Source: Climacteris rufus (lineage: Eukaryota > Chordata > Aves > Passeriformes > Climacteridae). Taken from it: a stretch of DNA of 64,000 bases. The position numbers and the translations under genes are program-made. The stretch lies in NCBI GenBank assembly GCA_013398175.1, contig VZRZ01004146.1:43173-107172 (forward strand). The letters run 5' to 3'. The stretch's first letter is position 1. Each line of letters opens with the position of its first letter. Shown in pieces: positions 57,001-64,000 of the stretch. Under the pieces are notes generated by a model. It saw nothing but the letters and a program-made list of their open reading frames with translations. It was not told the origin of the DNA and searched no databases.

Positions 57001-58975
57001 TCTGCTGGTGCAGGGTCTCACCTGCCCGTCTCCTCCATGTGAGGTAGATTGAAGACCTGCTCCTGCAAAGATTAAAGCTAAGGTGACTCAGGGTGGCTGG
57101 AGCTGGTTGAGGAGCTGATGGCAGATCAGGCTGTGGTAGCCTCAATTAAGAGGCAAGAGCAGGCTTTTGGGAAGAGACTGATGGGTCTCTTCCAGCCCAT
57201 CTCCTCCCAGCCTGCTCTGGGACTGTCTGATGCTCCTGTACTGTGTCCTTCACCCAACCTTTGTGTCCCTTGACCCATCGCAGAAGGTGATGCAACTGCT
57301 GTCCCGAGCCACCCTTGCCAGGAGCACAGCCCTGCAAGCCATGAGTGCTGGCAATGCCACCTTCTACAAGGTGGAACAGATCCTCAAGAGTCTCAAGGGT
57401 AACATCCTAGAAACCCGTCCTTTCCCTTTCTGTGTAGGCTCTCACAAAGGTAATGTGGCTTAATTTCCACATGTTTCTTCCAGAGTTCAACCTGCAAGCA
57501 GGTGACAAGAGGAGGGAAGCCGAAGATGCCATGAGGAGTCTGCCCATTATCAGCAGCATGGTCATCAATGCCAGGGAGAAGACAGACCGAGCTGAAGGGA
57601 TTCTGGGCAGTGCTTCTTCCGAGTCCAAGGCAGCCAGCAGTGCAGCGGGAGAGGCGAAGGAGATCACCACGGGGATCCAAGAGGTGGGGACAGGCTCCCA
57701 TGCTTTTGCTGTCAGAAAATGAGTTGGAAGGTGAAAAACATGGAAGAAGAGATGGTTGGCAGCTTCATGGTGGACCTGATGGCTTGGTTTTTGAGCTGAA
57801 GTTTCTCTACAGTGGGTCCTGCAGGTACTAGATTGGCTGTGGATGATCTCTGCAGGCACATTTCATCCATGAGGATCTCTGTGGCATCCTACTGTAGCCA
57901 CCTTTCAGTGAGCAAGGGGATTTTTCCACTCCTGCAGCCAGAGTCACCAGCAGGCTTGTGAGGTCCCAAACTTGGTGTTTGTGTGGTCAGCTCCTGATGT
58001 GTGCAGGATGGGTTGAGCCATGGATATAGAAACAACCCTCTGGAGCAACTGGTAGGAGAACATGAGGATGCAGGACAGCCTATGATACTTTTGGGTCCCT
58101 GTAGAAGGAACCAGTTCCTACCAACTCCCCATTCCAGTGCACCCAGAATGATTTTGGCTGTGCTCTGCCCCTCTGAAAGTGCCTTTGCCTTCCCTAGGAG
58201 ATTGCACAGCTGAAGGTGGAAGCCAACAAGACAGCTGATGGCGTCCTTGCCCTGGAGAAGGCAGTGGCCACCCTGCGGCAAGAGGCCAAGGAAGTGGATG
58301 GTGAATTTGAGAGGAAACTCTCAGAGGTTGAGGCAGACGCTGCTGTTATACAGAAGGTGGGTCCCCATCTCCTTTGCCTTGTCCCCTTCCCTGTTGACTT
58401 GTGGGCTCAATTTCACCTTACAGCTGCTACGTTTCCTCCTTCAGACAGCTCAGGAAGCTCAGAGGGTCCATGACAAGGCTAGCCAGGCAGGGGTGGCCGT
58501 GCAGGAGACACTGAGAGCCCTGGAAGAGCTGCTGCATCTGATGAGTAGGTTTTGCGATGCCGCTGTGGAATGTGGATGGAGACAAGTCCCCATTGGGGTC
58601 TAGACTTTTAGTGGGAAGCCTGTGAACAGACTGGGCAGCAGGGTGGAGATGAAGTGGCTAGAAAGATCTAGTCCTCAGCCTTCATCCATGCTTTCCAATT
58701 CCTTGTTTTCCTTCTGTGCAACAGACCAGCCTGGCACTGTGGATAAGGACGGCCTGAGGCAGCTTGAGGTGAACTTCAGCAAAGCCAAGAGCAGCAGCAA
58801 GCGGCTGAAGGTGGAGATGTCAGAGCTGGAGCAGACGGCCGCGCTGCAGAAGGCCCAGGTGCGCACACTGGAGAGCAGCATTGACGACATCCTGGCTGAT
58901 ATTAAGAACCTGGAGGATATCCAGAGAAGTCTTCCTCCAGGCTGCTACAACACAAAAGCCATTGAATTGCCATAA
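42004..58975 (+). CDS. LAMC2: Laminin subunit gamma-2, complete (23 coding exons)
   Basis: Join of exons: 42004-42085, 45974-46162, 48268-48397, 49284-49382, 49848-49984, 50426-50548, 50660-50849, 51177-51289, 51604-51822, 52640-52819, 53294-53527, 53735-53871, 54158-54311, 54434-54639, 54915-54994, 55440-55574, 56333-56477, 56681-56830, 57284-57398, 57484-57683, 58198-58356, 58445-58544, 58725-58975. The 3528 nt give 1175 residues (human 1193). The product is the gamma-2 chain of laminin-332, the anchoring-filament laminin of epithelia. Order: signal peptide, LE modules (28-212), L4 domain (about 213-355), LE modules (to about 600), coiled coil (to 1175). There is no LN domain. The processing site YSG-DEN is at residues 431-436. 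Part of exon 11 is a copy of LAMC1 sequence. The frame is intact at every junction. Confidence 0.97.
42086..45973 (+). other. LAMC2: LAMC2 intron 1 (3.9 kb)
   Basis: No coding sequence recognised. A short piece at about 44150-44178 resembles the CR1 3' end. The rest shows no structure I can name. Confidence 0.75.
44150..44178 (+). mobile_element. Possible short CR1 3' remnant
   Basis: ggatcccttccaacttcagg resembles the last part of a CR1 element in sense orientation, but the terminal repeat units are missing. Confidence 0.3.
45974..46162 (+). CDS. LAMC2: LAMC2 exon 2: LE modules
   Basis: Encodes VCDCNGMSRQCIFDWQLLRE, then CERCKKGFFRRRGEQC. It corresponds to LAMC1 exon 5 with the same 189-nt length. 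A 202-codon frame on the opposite strand (45616-46224) is a shadow of this exon. Confidence 0.95.
46283..47150 (-). mobile_element. CR1 LINE fragment
   Basis: Plus-strand sequence runs from the reverse complement of the CR1 3' end (tcacagaatgatttg, then ggccttgaacacttccaggg) through gaagaatttcttctgaat and ctggagccttctccaggctg to cctgtcaaggtcccactgaa. This is a long truncated CR1 in minus orientation, with an unrelated or diverged piece at about 46560-46650. It fills much of LAMC2 intron 2. Confidence 0.85.
48268..48397 (+). CDS. LAMC2: LAMC2 exon 3: LE module
   Basis: Encodes GSLSTECDSNGQCSCKPG and MGDKCDRCQPGFESL, then GCWRSGQ; donor CA|gtgagt. The start is unusually close to LAMC1 exon 6 (84 of 88 bases from the cag acceptor). 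Its residues (Gln, Asp-Lys, Gln) are gamma-1-like, where human gamma-2 differs. Confidence 0.94.
49284..49382 (+). CDS. LAMC2: LAMC2 exon 4: LE module
   Basis: Encodes SLQCECDPAGSTGDCHFGRC and CKESATGERCQ. The 99-nt length equals LAMC1 exon 7. Confidence 0.95.
49461..49735 (-). mobile_element. CR1 LINE 3' fragment
   Basis: Plus strand reads gagtcataaaatggtttggg, then cacttccagggatggggcag and ttcccaatatccaatctagc, the reverse complement of a CR1 3' end. It lies in LAMC2 intron 4. Confidence 0.85.
49848..49984 (+). CDS. LAMC2: LAMC2 exon 5: LE module leading into L4
   Basis: Encodes CKQHFYNLDARNPMGC and CFCYGHSVSCVSADNHSV, ending STFHQ. The 137-nt length equals LAMC1 exon 8. Confidence 0.95.
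50426..50548 (+). CDS. LAMC2: LAMC2 exon 6: L4 (IVa) domain
   Basis: Encodes GTEGWRGVHESGSPAQLQWS, ending YFVAP plus a split Ala codon. The 123-nt length equals LAMC1 exon 9. Confidence 0.95.
50660..50849 (+). CDS. LAMC2: LAMC2 exon 7: L4 (IVa) domain
   Basis: Encodes KFLGNQQLSYGQTLSFDYR and HDVILEGHGLRVTAPF, ending TYTF. The 190-nt length equals LAMC1 exon 10. A 205-codon antisense frame (50266-50883) is a shadow. Confidence 0.96.
51177..51289 (+). CDS. LAMC2: LAMC2 exon 8: end of L4 domain
   Basis: Encodes RLDEHLSSKWSPSLNHLEFR and NLTALWIRATFGEY. The 113-nt length equals LAMC1 exon 11. Confidence 0.95.
51604..51822 (+). CDS. LAMC2: LAMC2 exon 9: L4 to LE
   Basis: Encodes STGYIDNVTLVSAQPIPG, CECPAAYRGQFCESC and CSCQGGGICDPDTG. 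Confidence 0.96.
51938..52169 (+). mobile_element. CR1 LINE 3' end, sense
   Basis: Reads gggctgcccaggaggtgatg, ggactggatgtggcactcag and ggttgaactcgatggtctgg, then ends in repeated tatgattctg-type units: a CR1 3' terminus in plus orientation in LAMC2 intron 9. Confidence 0.85.
52371..52486 (+). mobile_element. CR1 LINE 3' end fragment, sense
   Basis: Short plus-orientation CR1 terminus with ggagttggactagatgatct, cccttccaaccctaaccatt and a terminal ccatgatttt. It is a second CR1 end in the same intron. Confidence 0.8.
52640..52819 (+). CDS. LAMC2: LAMC2 exon 10: LE modules with processing site
   Basis: Encodes GECYSGDENVGNGVSCPFG and CPCGHGQGCSVGPDREEVVC. The sequence YSG-DEN is the bond cut by BMP-1/tolloid proteases in human gamma-2; here it lies between Gly433 and Asp434 (52656/52657), so short-arm processing is probably conserved. 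Confidence 0.95.
53294..53527 (+). CDS. LAMC2: LAMC2 exon 11: LE module converted to gamma-1 sequence
   Basis: Starts GANCQYCADGYFGNPVAFQP, four residues shorter than the LAMC1 counterpart, then NGNVEPNAVGNCD. From 53386 to the exon end and 11 bases into the intron it is identical to LAMC1 24500-24652. The module therefore has gamma-1-type Asn520, Val522 and Tyr537 at the nidogen contact positions, while Glu518 replaces the key Asp. By my count 41 of the 47 converted codons end in G or C. Confidence 0.96.
53735..53871 (+). CDS. LAMC2: LAMC2 exon 12: last LE module and coiled-coil start
   Basis: Encodes ACACDSVGAEPLKCRSDGSC, CKPGFEGPRCEESE and CPACYSQVKVQ. CPACY marks entry into the long arm, as in LAMC1 exon 17, which is 42 nt longer. 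Confidence 0.95.
54158..54311 (+). CDS. LAMC2: LAMC2 exon 13: coiled coil
   Basis: Encodes VELYLHQLAELELLFSEVQA and ELEGRMQVAEEMLQTIFREA. Leucine-rich heptads match the human segment around ELEGRMQQAEQAL. Confidence 0.94.
54434..54639 (+). CDS. LAMC2: LAMC2 exon 14: coiled coil
   Basis: Encodes ASDRSLEGRVARMKGQGSTS and VVERLKSLGSQYERQV. I chose donor GTG|gtaaga over the upstream CAG|gtggta because it is stronger, keeps phase 0 and gives the same 206 nt as LAMC1 exon 19. Confidence 0.92.
54915..54994 (+). CDS. LAMC2: LAMC2 exon 15: coiled coil
   Basis: Encodes TIPVSSFPGGSNQFLLLAQE then ALRLAN. The 80-nt length equals LAMC1 exon 20. This part is poorly conserved with human; phase and length support the call. 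Confidence 0.9.
55440..55574 (+). CDS. LAMC2: LAMC2 exon 16: coiled coil
   Basis: Encodes SHTQAANAIDQAARAAWEDT and LELLRAAAGGEAASGSLTGL. Alanine-rich and GC-rich; conservation with human is low but heptad character is clear. Confidence 0.9.
55575..56332 (+). other. LAMC2: LAMC2 intron 16
   Basis: A 758-base intron in which I see no repeat or exon. The other LAMC2 introns downstream of here are under 520 bases and equally plain. Confidence 0.7.
56333..56477 (+). CDS. LAMC2: LAMC2 exon 17: coiled coil
   Basis: Encodes YKELKSLARGLKTDADGIAS and LLSSLSLLTETDIGSFK. The 145-nt length equals LAMC1 exon 22. Confidence 0.94.
56681..56830 (+). CDS. LAMC2: LAMC2 exon 18: coiled coil
   Basis: Encodes EEALQLKQDASALLGLMDIS and WEEEAKQLLRRQEDERA, matching the human segment WKEEAQQLL. 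The 150-nt length equals LAMC1 exon 23. Confidence 0.95.
57284..57398 (+). CDS. LAMC2: LAMC2 exon 19: coiled coil
   Basis: Encodes KVMQLLSRATLARSTALQAM and GNATFYKVEQILKSLK; GNATFY is shared with human and includes an N-glycosylation sequon. Confidence 0.95.
57484..57683 (+). CDS. LAMC2: LAMC2 exon 20: coiled coil
   Basis: Encodes EFNLQAGDKRREAEDAMRSL and GEAKEITTGIQE. The intron before it is only 85 bases. The 200-nt length equals LAMC1 exon 25. Confidence 0.95.
58198..58356 (+). CDS. LAMC2: LAMC2 exon 21: coiled coil
   Basis: Encodes EIAQLKVEANKTADGVLALE and EVDGEFERKLSEVEADAAV. The 159-nt length equals LAMC1 exon 26. Confidence 0.95.
58445..58544 (+). CDS. LAMC2: LAMC2 exon 22: coiled coil
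   Basis: Encodes TAQEAQRVHDKASQAGVAVQ and LEELLHLM. The intron before it is 88 bases. The donor A|gtaggt gives Asn at the junction, where human has Asp. Confidence 0.94.
58725..58975 (+). CDS. LAMC2: LAMC2 exon 23: C-terminus and stop
   Basis: Encodes QPGTVDKDGLRQLEVNFSKA through LPPGCYNTKAIELP and TAA. The terminal Cys for the disulfide to beta-3 is present. Glu is third from the end (ELP), as required for integrin binding by gamma chains, although human ends EQQ. Confidence 0.96.
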
Positions 58976-60240
58976 GCAAGCTCTGTAAAGGCTGCAGCCC
59001 TGCCAGTCAGAAGGCAGGAGAGCCTCCCCAAATTTGGCAGAACTTGCTGCGTTCGGTTCTGTTGAACTGATCCTTACCCTCAAGTTCAGTGTGACAGATG
59101 AAGTTCAAGGTGTCACGTTGGAGAGTCCCTAATTTTTCAAAGTGCTCCATCCCTCGCTCATGGGAGGAAGGAGACTCCTGGTTTGTGAAGGTGCTACCAG
59201 CTGAAGAACAGCCCATTCCTACAATGTTTCTCTGGGGTGCAGGTGGGCGTTTCTTGGTATCAACCTTGCATGGTTCAGAGCCTGAAGTTCATGACTGAAA
59301 GGTTCTTCATCCCCTGTGGTTTTCCTCTCCTGGTCTGGCCCACACAGAAGGACTAGAGAGTCTGTCTTTATTTTGACACTGCCACCAGCAGGTCCTCCTG
59401 TTCTCCACAGGATTTTCCTCATCTTTGGCAGCTCAGAAGGCAAGGAGCAAGCAGCATGAGGGGCTGCTGGGAGAGATGAGTTCTGAGCTGTGGCACTGGT
59501 GATGCTTCACATGGTGTTGCCTTCCAGTACAGCAGTCCTCAACCTACTGGCAGTGGTGCTGGCATACTGTGGCTCTCATGCCTGAGAGCCCCGTCCCATC
59601 CTGCTGCAGTGCCTGTGACCTGATTTGATTAGTATAAAAATATTGAAGATGTCTAGAATGTGTCTCCACCTCTGGTTTGGTGCTGCCTGTCCTCCCTCCC
59701 TCCCTGGAGAGAGGTACTGGATGTTTCTCAGAGGCTCAGGTAGGTCTCCACAGGGGTTTCCCACTGTTCATCTCGGCAGAGCTCTGAGGAGCCAAAGACC
59801 ACAGTGCTCCCTGCACCTGCCTGCAGCTTTCGTGTGGGTCCAGCTCCATCCTGACACTGCTTCCAACTTCCTTCAGATGCCATGCAGGGTGAAATGATTC
59901 AGGGAAAAAAAGTGTTACCAGATGCTGGAAGCTGAAGTTCTGGTGAAGCCCCTGCCCTGTGTGATGGTGAAAGAGGAGGTCGTGAATGGAGGGGGGCACT
60001 GGGGACTCACCCCTCTTTATTGCTTGAGTCTCTGATACAGCAGCAGCTGTGCTTTTGCTTAATGATATACCAAGTATTATGTCTGCTTTATACTTTTATT
60101 GCAGTGAGATGTATTTTAGCACCTGGCATGTGCTCCTTCTCCTGTTGTAGAGCATAGGGACAGGTATTATGGACCTGATTATTTTTCCATCAGTTGGGTT
60201 TTTGAAAGGTAGGAGGTCAATAAATGATGAATACTCTTCT
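58976..60240 (+). other. LAMC2: LAMC2 3'UTR
   Basis: About 1.3 kb from the stop codon to an AATAAA at 60219-60224. No repeat recognised. The end is inferred from the signal. Confidence 0.7.
60219..60224 (+). terminator. LAMC2: LAMC2 polyadenylation signal
   Basis: The only canonical AATAAA I see on the plus strand between the LAMC2 stop codon and the opposing NMNAT2 end. Confidence 0.65.
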
Positions 60241-60369
60241 CTAGATCTTGCCTACTGATCTATTTTTTTAGACTCCCTGATTTGGGGGGGTTTGGATATG
60301 GGTTATCCCAGCATTTGCTTTCTATGTGCTGACTCGGTCTTGGGGCTGTTTTAAAATGACACCAGTAAC

Positions 60370-63195
60370 ATCTCTGTTTTGTTTTGTTTATTACATAATT
60401 TAAACATTTTGCTGATAAAGTATTTTTTGTCAATGACCATTTTTTTCATATAGCAACAGAAGAAAAAGAAAAAAAGCTCCAAAACTTTTGACATAGGTGA
60501 AATCAGTGGCATGACAACTTCAATCCCTTTCCCTCCCCCCTTTGTTTTTTTTCCTCAAAAGGCATTTGAAGTTCATTTCTCTTTCAGCAAATTGCACTGT
60601 TTAAAAGTGGAGGTTCAAAGACCAAAACCCATGAGCTTCTTCCCACCCCTCCCCTTCACCCTGGAAACCCTGATCCTCACCTCCTCAGTGGTCACATGGG
60701 TCATCATGGATAATTATTTTTTTTCCGTGCCCACCCAAAAACATTCTTCCAAACCAGTCCCAGAGCTGAAGGCCCCATTACAAACCCCCTGTCCCTCCCC
60801 CCATCTTATGAGTTTTACTGAGCAGATACACAAAGGTAAGAGCAGTAAGACAGAACAAACTCATCATCCCCACCACAGCTAAGCCTCACCATCCCAACCA
60901 CATGGGGCAGGAGGCCACAGCATCCCTGCGCCCCCTCCCACATACCTGGGGGACGGAGGATCAGAGATGGCTCTCAGACATGACACCTTCCTTCTTTCTC
61001 CATCTCCTTTGTTTTATTTCCCTGTGTCTTTCCTTGGGGAAAACCCACTGTCTTTCTTCCCCCTCCAGAGGCGTTGCTCCTCAGGAGGTTCAGTCCTGCT
61101 GTGTGTTTTGGAGGCTGATTGCCACCATTGCTGCTTTTTCGGCTCGGAACTGAGGAACACGGGTGACATCTGGCAAAGAGGGGAGGCTGCTGTCTGGAAC
61201 AGCTTGTGTTTTGGGGTGGAGAGGGAGGGGAGGCTGAAAAATGGAACATGAGAGAACAGAGGACAGAGGGGAGTCCAGCGAGTGACTGACGTACCCTGGG
61301 TGTCTCGGGATGAGGTGTCACCACCAAGGGTGCTGAGCGGGCTGGTGGTGGTGACGAGACCAGACTGGCTGAAGGCCCCCCAGTAGCAGAGGCGTCCCTG
61401 CTCCCCACACACTTGCCACCCTCTCTGCTTTGGCCTCTCCATATCTCCTCATCCCATGGTGTATACACGCAACCACCTGGGGATACCAGAGCTGGCACTG
61501 AGGGACTCAGCTGCCAAATTTAGAACAGTTCCCAAACAAACCTCTCCATGCAGTGGGAAATCCCTGGCAAGGAAAGAACTCTTCTGGCCTTTAGGTGAGT
61601 CACATCACTTCTGTCCCACATTATCTTCTGGGAAGGTCTGTGCTCTCCTGAGAAGTCATCAACTCCTAAAATCCTGCCTGTTGCAAGGACCCTGTTGCTG
61701 TGGACTTCCTTATTTGTCCAAAGCTGCTGTCTGTTCTAGTGATGCCAGCAGCACTCAGCAGGTCACCAAATTTAGTGCAAAGTCTCACCTTTGGAGCTTA
61801 CATGAGTACTACTTGTGACCCTTTGTGGAGTTTGAAGGGACAAAACAAAGGAAATTTTACATCTTTCCTTGAAACACCCTGGAAGACTCTTGGCCACAGG
61901 CAGTAGGGCTGTACCCAAAGCGATACAGGGTTAGAGGGAGCAAAGGGAGAGGAGAAGGTGAGGGGTGAACCTTCGTCCTTGTGTCTGTGACCTTCCCCAG
62001 GAGCTGTTCAGGTTCCTTGTGCCCTAGGGATGCTCAGCAGGACAAGGGCCTGCTCCAGCAACCCTGCTCTCCATAAGACTTCAATAACTGCTCCATGTTA
62101 CCTGCCCTGCTTTAACTGCGTGCATCTCCACTAGGCTCCATCCCCAGCATCTGGGGGTACATCACGGGCAGGAGCAGGAGCCTGGCATGTACGAAGAGAT
62201 GTGAAAAGTAGCCACAGCTGGTTTGGGAGGGGGAAATTATCATGCATTTAATGAACTCTTCAAGGAGAGGAAGAGAATAGGAGTGGCAAGGCAAGATGGA
62301 CTGAGCAGAAATGGAGATCTGGACGCTAGAGGATGGGGATGGACCCAGCCAGGTTTGGGGCAAATTCTCACTAGAGGCTTTGACTCATCACCTTTCTTTC
62401 TACCTCATTTCTTGGTTCCATAAATGGCAGATCCCTTTATAGGTACTGTGGGATGTCCTCTCTGACACTGGGTCTGAGGGGGCATCACCTCAACTTCCCT
62501 TGCCTAGGAAGTGGCTTGGGTTCTTGCAGCCAAGGGACGGTGAGACATGACATTCTCTCTATAATGCTTTGTCAGCAATACTTGCCAACACCTCTGCTCC
62601 CCTTCAGAAATGCCTTCTCCATGATTTTTCAGGGCTAGGAGGAGAATTTTGTTATCTGGTTTGTCCTATGGCCAGCTTGAAGAGGTTCCCCTGCTGTGGG
62701 GCACCAGGTTGGTTGGGTTACAACTGCCTGCTGCCAGCCAGGGTTTGGTTGGTTGCCGTGCTGAGAGGCCCAAAGGGCTCACACTAAAGCTACTTAATTA
62801 AAAAAAATCCACCCAGATTTACTGAGCTTAAGTTGTGTAAGATGATGCAGAAGAGGCAGCCCCTGCTCTGAGCATGCTGGGAGGATGGACCAGGGAAACC
62901 ATTTCCCAGGGACATGCTGGGAGCACACCGAGCACGTCGCTGTCTGACTGGTCCCTGCTCCCTTCCCTCCCCATGCATGCAGGGCAGGCCAGTACCCCAA
63001 AAAAAGAGACCAAACCGTTCCCTAGACGTGGCTGCACGATGGAGCATTGGTGCAGGGGATGAGAGGCAGACATGGGCAGGAGGCCATGAGATGGGGAAAG
63101 AGATGGAGACATAGACTGAGAGAGAGAAAAAAGAATGATGGAAAGCTGTAGGCAGACAGGACATGAGGGCTGTCTAGCTGCAAGGCCTCGGGCAC
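60370..63195 (-). other. NMNAT2: NMNAT2 3'UTR (inferred extent)
   Basis: NMNAT2 transcripts have long 3'UTRs in mammals. The 2.8 kb downstream of the stop codon contain no other gene on either strand, and the open frames here are unrecognised. The 60370 end rests on one polyadenylation signal. Confidence 0.55.
60387..60392 (-). terminator. NMNAT2: NMNAT2 polyadenylation signal (candidate)
   Basis: TTTATT on the plus strand is AATAAA on the minus strand. It is the most distal NMNAT2-strand signal that does not run into LAMC2. Nearer candidates exist, for example at about 61012, so shorter transcripts are possible. Confidence 0.5.
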
Positions 63196-63298
63196 TTAGC
63201 CAGAGGCATTGATGTAGAGCTGGCTCTTGAGTATGTAGTCGATGACAGGCTGGCAGAGATAATCCACGACGTGTCCATCCCCGTGCTGCAGGGCCAGT
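63196..63298 (-). CDS. NMNAT2: NMNAT2 last coding exon
   Basis: Completes the Arg of SSTKSR and encodes LALQHGDGHVVDYLCQPVID and the C-terminus INASG, with stop TAA at 63198-63196. Confidence 0.96.
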
Positions 63299-63787
63299 CT
63301 GGAGACGTGGGGGAAGAGAAAGGGGTCAGAGCCCACTTGCCCCCTGCAAATGGAGGGGCTGGCTGGGGACACCCCACTCCCCGCTCTGTAGTGGGAGTAG
63401 CCCTTCTTCACTCACCTGCTTTTGGTGGAGCTGACGACTGACATGGGGTGGTTTGAATCATCCTTCACCACCAGGATGTTGTTCTGCAGGGGAAAGAGGA
63501 AAAGAGGAGTGAAGGGATGGCTTGAAAGTGGCTGTCTGTCCCACCAGCCTCCCCACCTTGCTGTGTGGTGATCTATTGCTCATCCCACCCAGCAGCTGAG
63601 AGCACCTGACCCTGAGAAGTGCCTGGGTAAAGAGAGACTGCAGGTCTTCTTGCAGCCTGCCCTGGCCCCACGTGCATCTGCTTACTTTGTACTTGCGGAG
63701 TAGGGAGGAGTGGTTCATGATCCGCTCAGGGTCTGCTCCATCCCGGGGCACCACCACGATCCCGAACTCCCCAACGATCACCTCCAT
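63196..63787 (-). CDS. NMNAT2: Nicotinamide mononucleotide adenylyltransferase 2, last three coding exons
   Basis: Minus-strand exons 63686-63787, 63416-63483 and 63196-63298, with GT-AG junctions, together 273 nt: the C-terminal 90 residues and a stop. NMNAT2 makes NAD+ from NMN and ATP on Golgi-derived vesicles in axons and is a survival factor for axons. The translation runs MEVIVGEFGIVVVPRDGAD, then NNILVVKDDSNHPMSVVSS, then TKSRLALQHGDGHVVDYLC, and ends SQLYINASG, almost identical to the 307-residue human protein. SSTKSR is the conserved nucleotide-binding motif of NMN adenylyltransferases. The first eight exons lie off the right edge. Confidence 0.96.
63416..63483 (-). CDS. NMNAT2: NMNAT2 penultimate coding exon
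   Basis: 68 nt encoding NNILVVKDDSNHPMSVVSS then TKS and two bases of Arg. Carries most of the substrate-binding SSTKSR motif. Acceptor ctgcag, donor gtgagt on the minus strand. Confidence 0.95.
63686..63787 (-). CDS. NMNAT2: NMNAT2 third-last coding exon
   Basis: Exactly 34 codons, phase 0 at both ends, beginning at Met of MEVIVGEFG after acceptor tcccag and ending RKYK before donor gtaagc. Contains NHSSLLRKYK. Confidence 0.95.
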
Positions 63788-64000
63788 CTGGGAGCAACAC
63801 AAAGGGTGGAGAAGTTTATAGCCACCCTACCCAAAACCTGCCACTGTCTGCCAACCCCACCCTGCTCTGTGAAAGCTGGACTGTGGTCTGGATGGAGATG
63901 GAGAGTGATTTTGAGGCTATGACAACAGCCCTTGGCAGAAACATGAAATTATCCAGGCAAGTTGTTGGCAGTAGATGAATGTCAGAGGTTGGGGGATGTC

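Noticed and set aside
60974..61498. 174-codon frame in the inferred NMNAT2 3'UTR
   Set aside because: Low-complexity Ser/Pro-rich translation, no known family, and the region is explained as 3'UTR.
1..64000. CRISPR arrays, operons, tRNA or rRNA genes
   Set aside because: This is intron-bearing vertebrate DNA; no regular repeat-spacer array, cloverleaf or rRNA segment was seen.

Overview
The window is vertebrate nuclear DNA, most likely from a bird. It carries CR1 LINE fragments (the main interspersed repeat of birds and other sauropsids), an LTR-like insertion and compact introns. The gene order is laminin gamma-1 (LAMC1, +), laminin gamma-2 (LAMC2, +), NMNAT2 (-), the same as on human chromosome 1q25.

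Layout: 1-12184 is the 3' part of LAMC1 intron 1, with exon 1 off the left edge. LAMC1 exons 2-28 run from 12185 to 34476 and the 3'UTR extends to about 37090. A 4.8 kb intergenic stretch follows, with a cluster of AP-1 motifs. The LAMC2 promoter and exon 1 lie near 41850-42085, and its 23 coding exons run to 58975 with a 3'UTR to about 60240. NMNAT2 converges from the right: its last three coding exons are at 63787-63196 and its 3'UTR probably ends near 60370. Every assigned intron is GT-AG. LAMC1 exons 2-28 sum to 4412 nt, the value needed for a 1609-residue chain if exon 1 matches the mammalian length. LAMC2 sums to 3528 nt, an intact 1175-residue chain. No frameshift or stop interrupts any of the three genes.

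The two laminin genes are tandem paralogues. Exon for exon, many lengths are identical (189, 99, 137, 123, 190, 113, 206, 80, 145, 150, 115, 200, 159, 100). LAMC2 lacks counterparts of LAMC1 exons 2-4 (LN domain and first LE module) and 15-16. Both encode gamma chains of basement-membrane laminin trimers: gamma-1 for most laminins, gamma-2 for epithelial laminin-332.

The most unusual signal is a 153-bp stretch that is 100% identical between LAMC1 exon 14 (24500-24652) and LAMC2 exon 11 (53386-53538), including 11 bases of the following intron. The paralogues are otherwise strongly diverged. This looks like recent gene conversion from LAMC1 into LAMC2, and it falls on the nidogen-binding LE module. 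It gives this gamma-2 chain the gamma-1 Asn, Val and Tyr contact residues that mammalian gamma-2 lacks, so this bird's laminin-332 may bind nidogen. A second, older-looking tract (88 bp, 4 mismatches) lies between LAMC1 exon 6 and LAMC2 exon 3.
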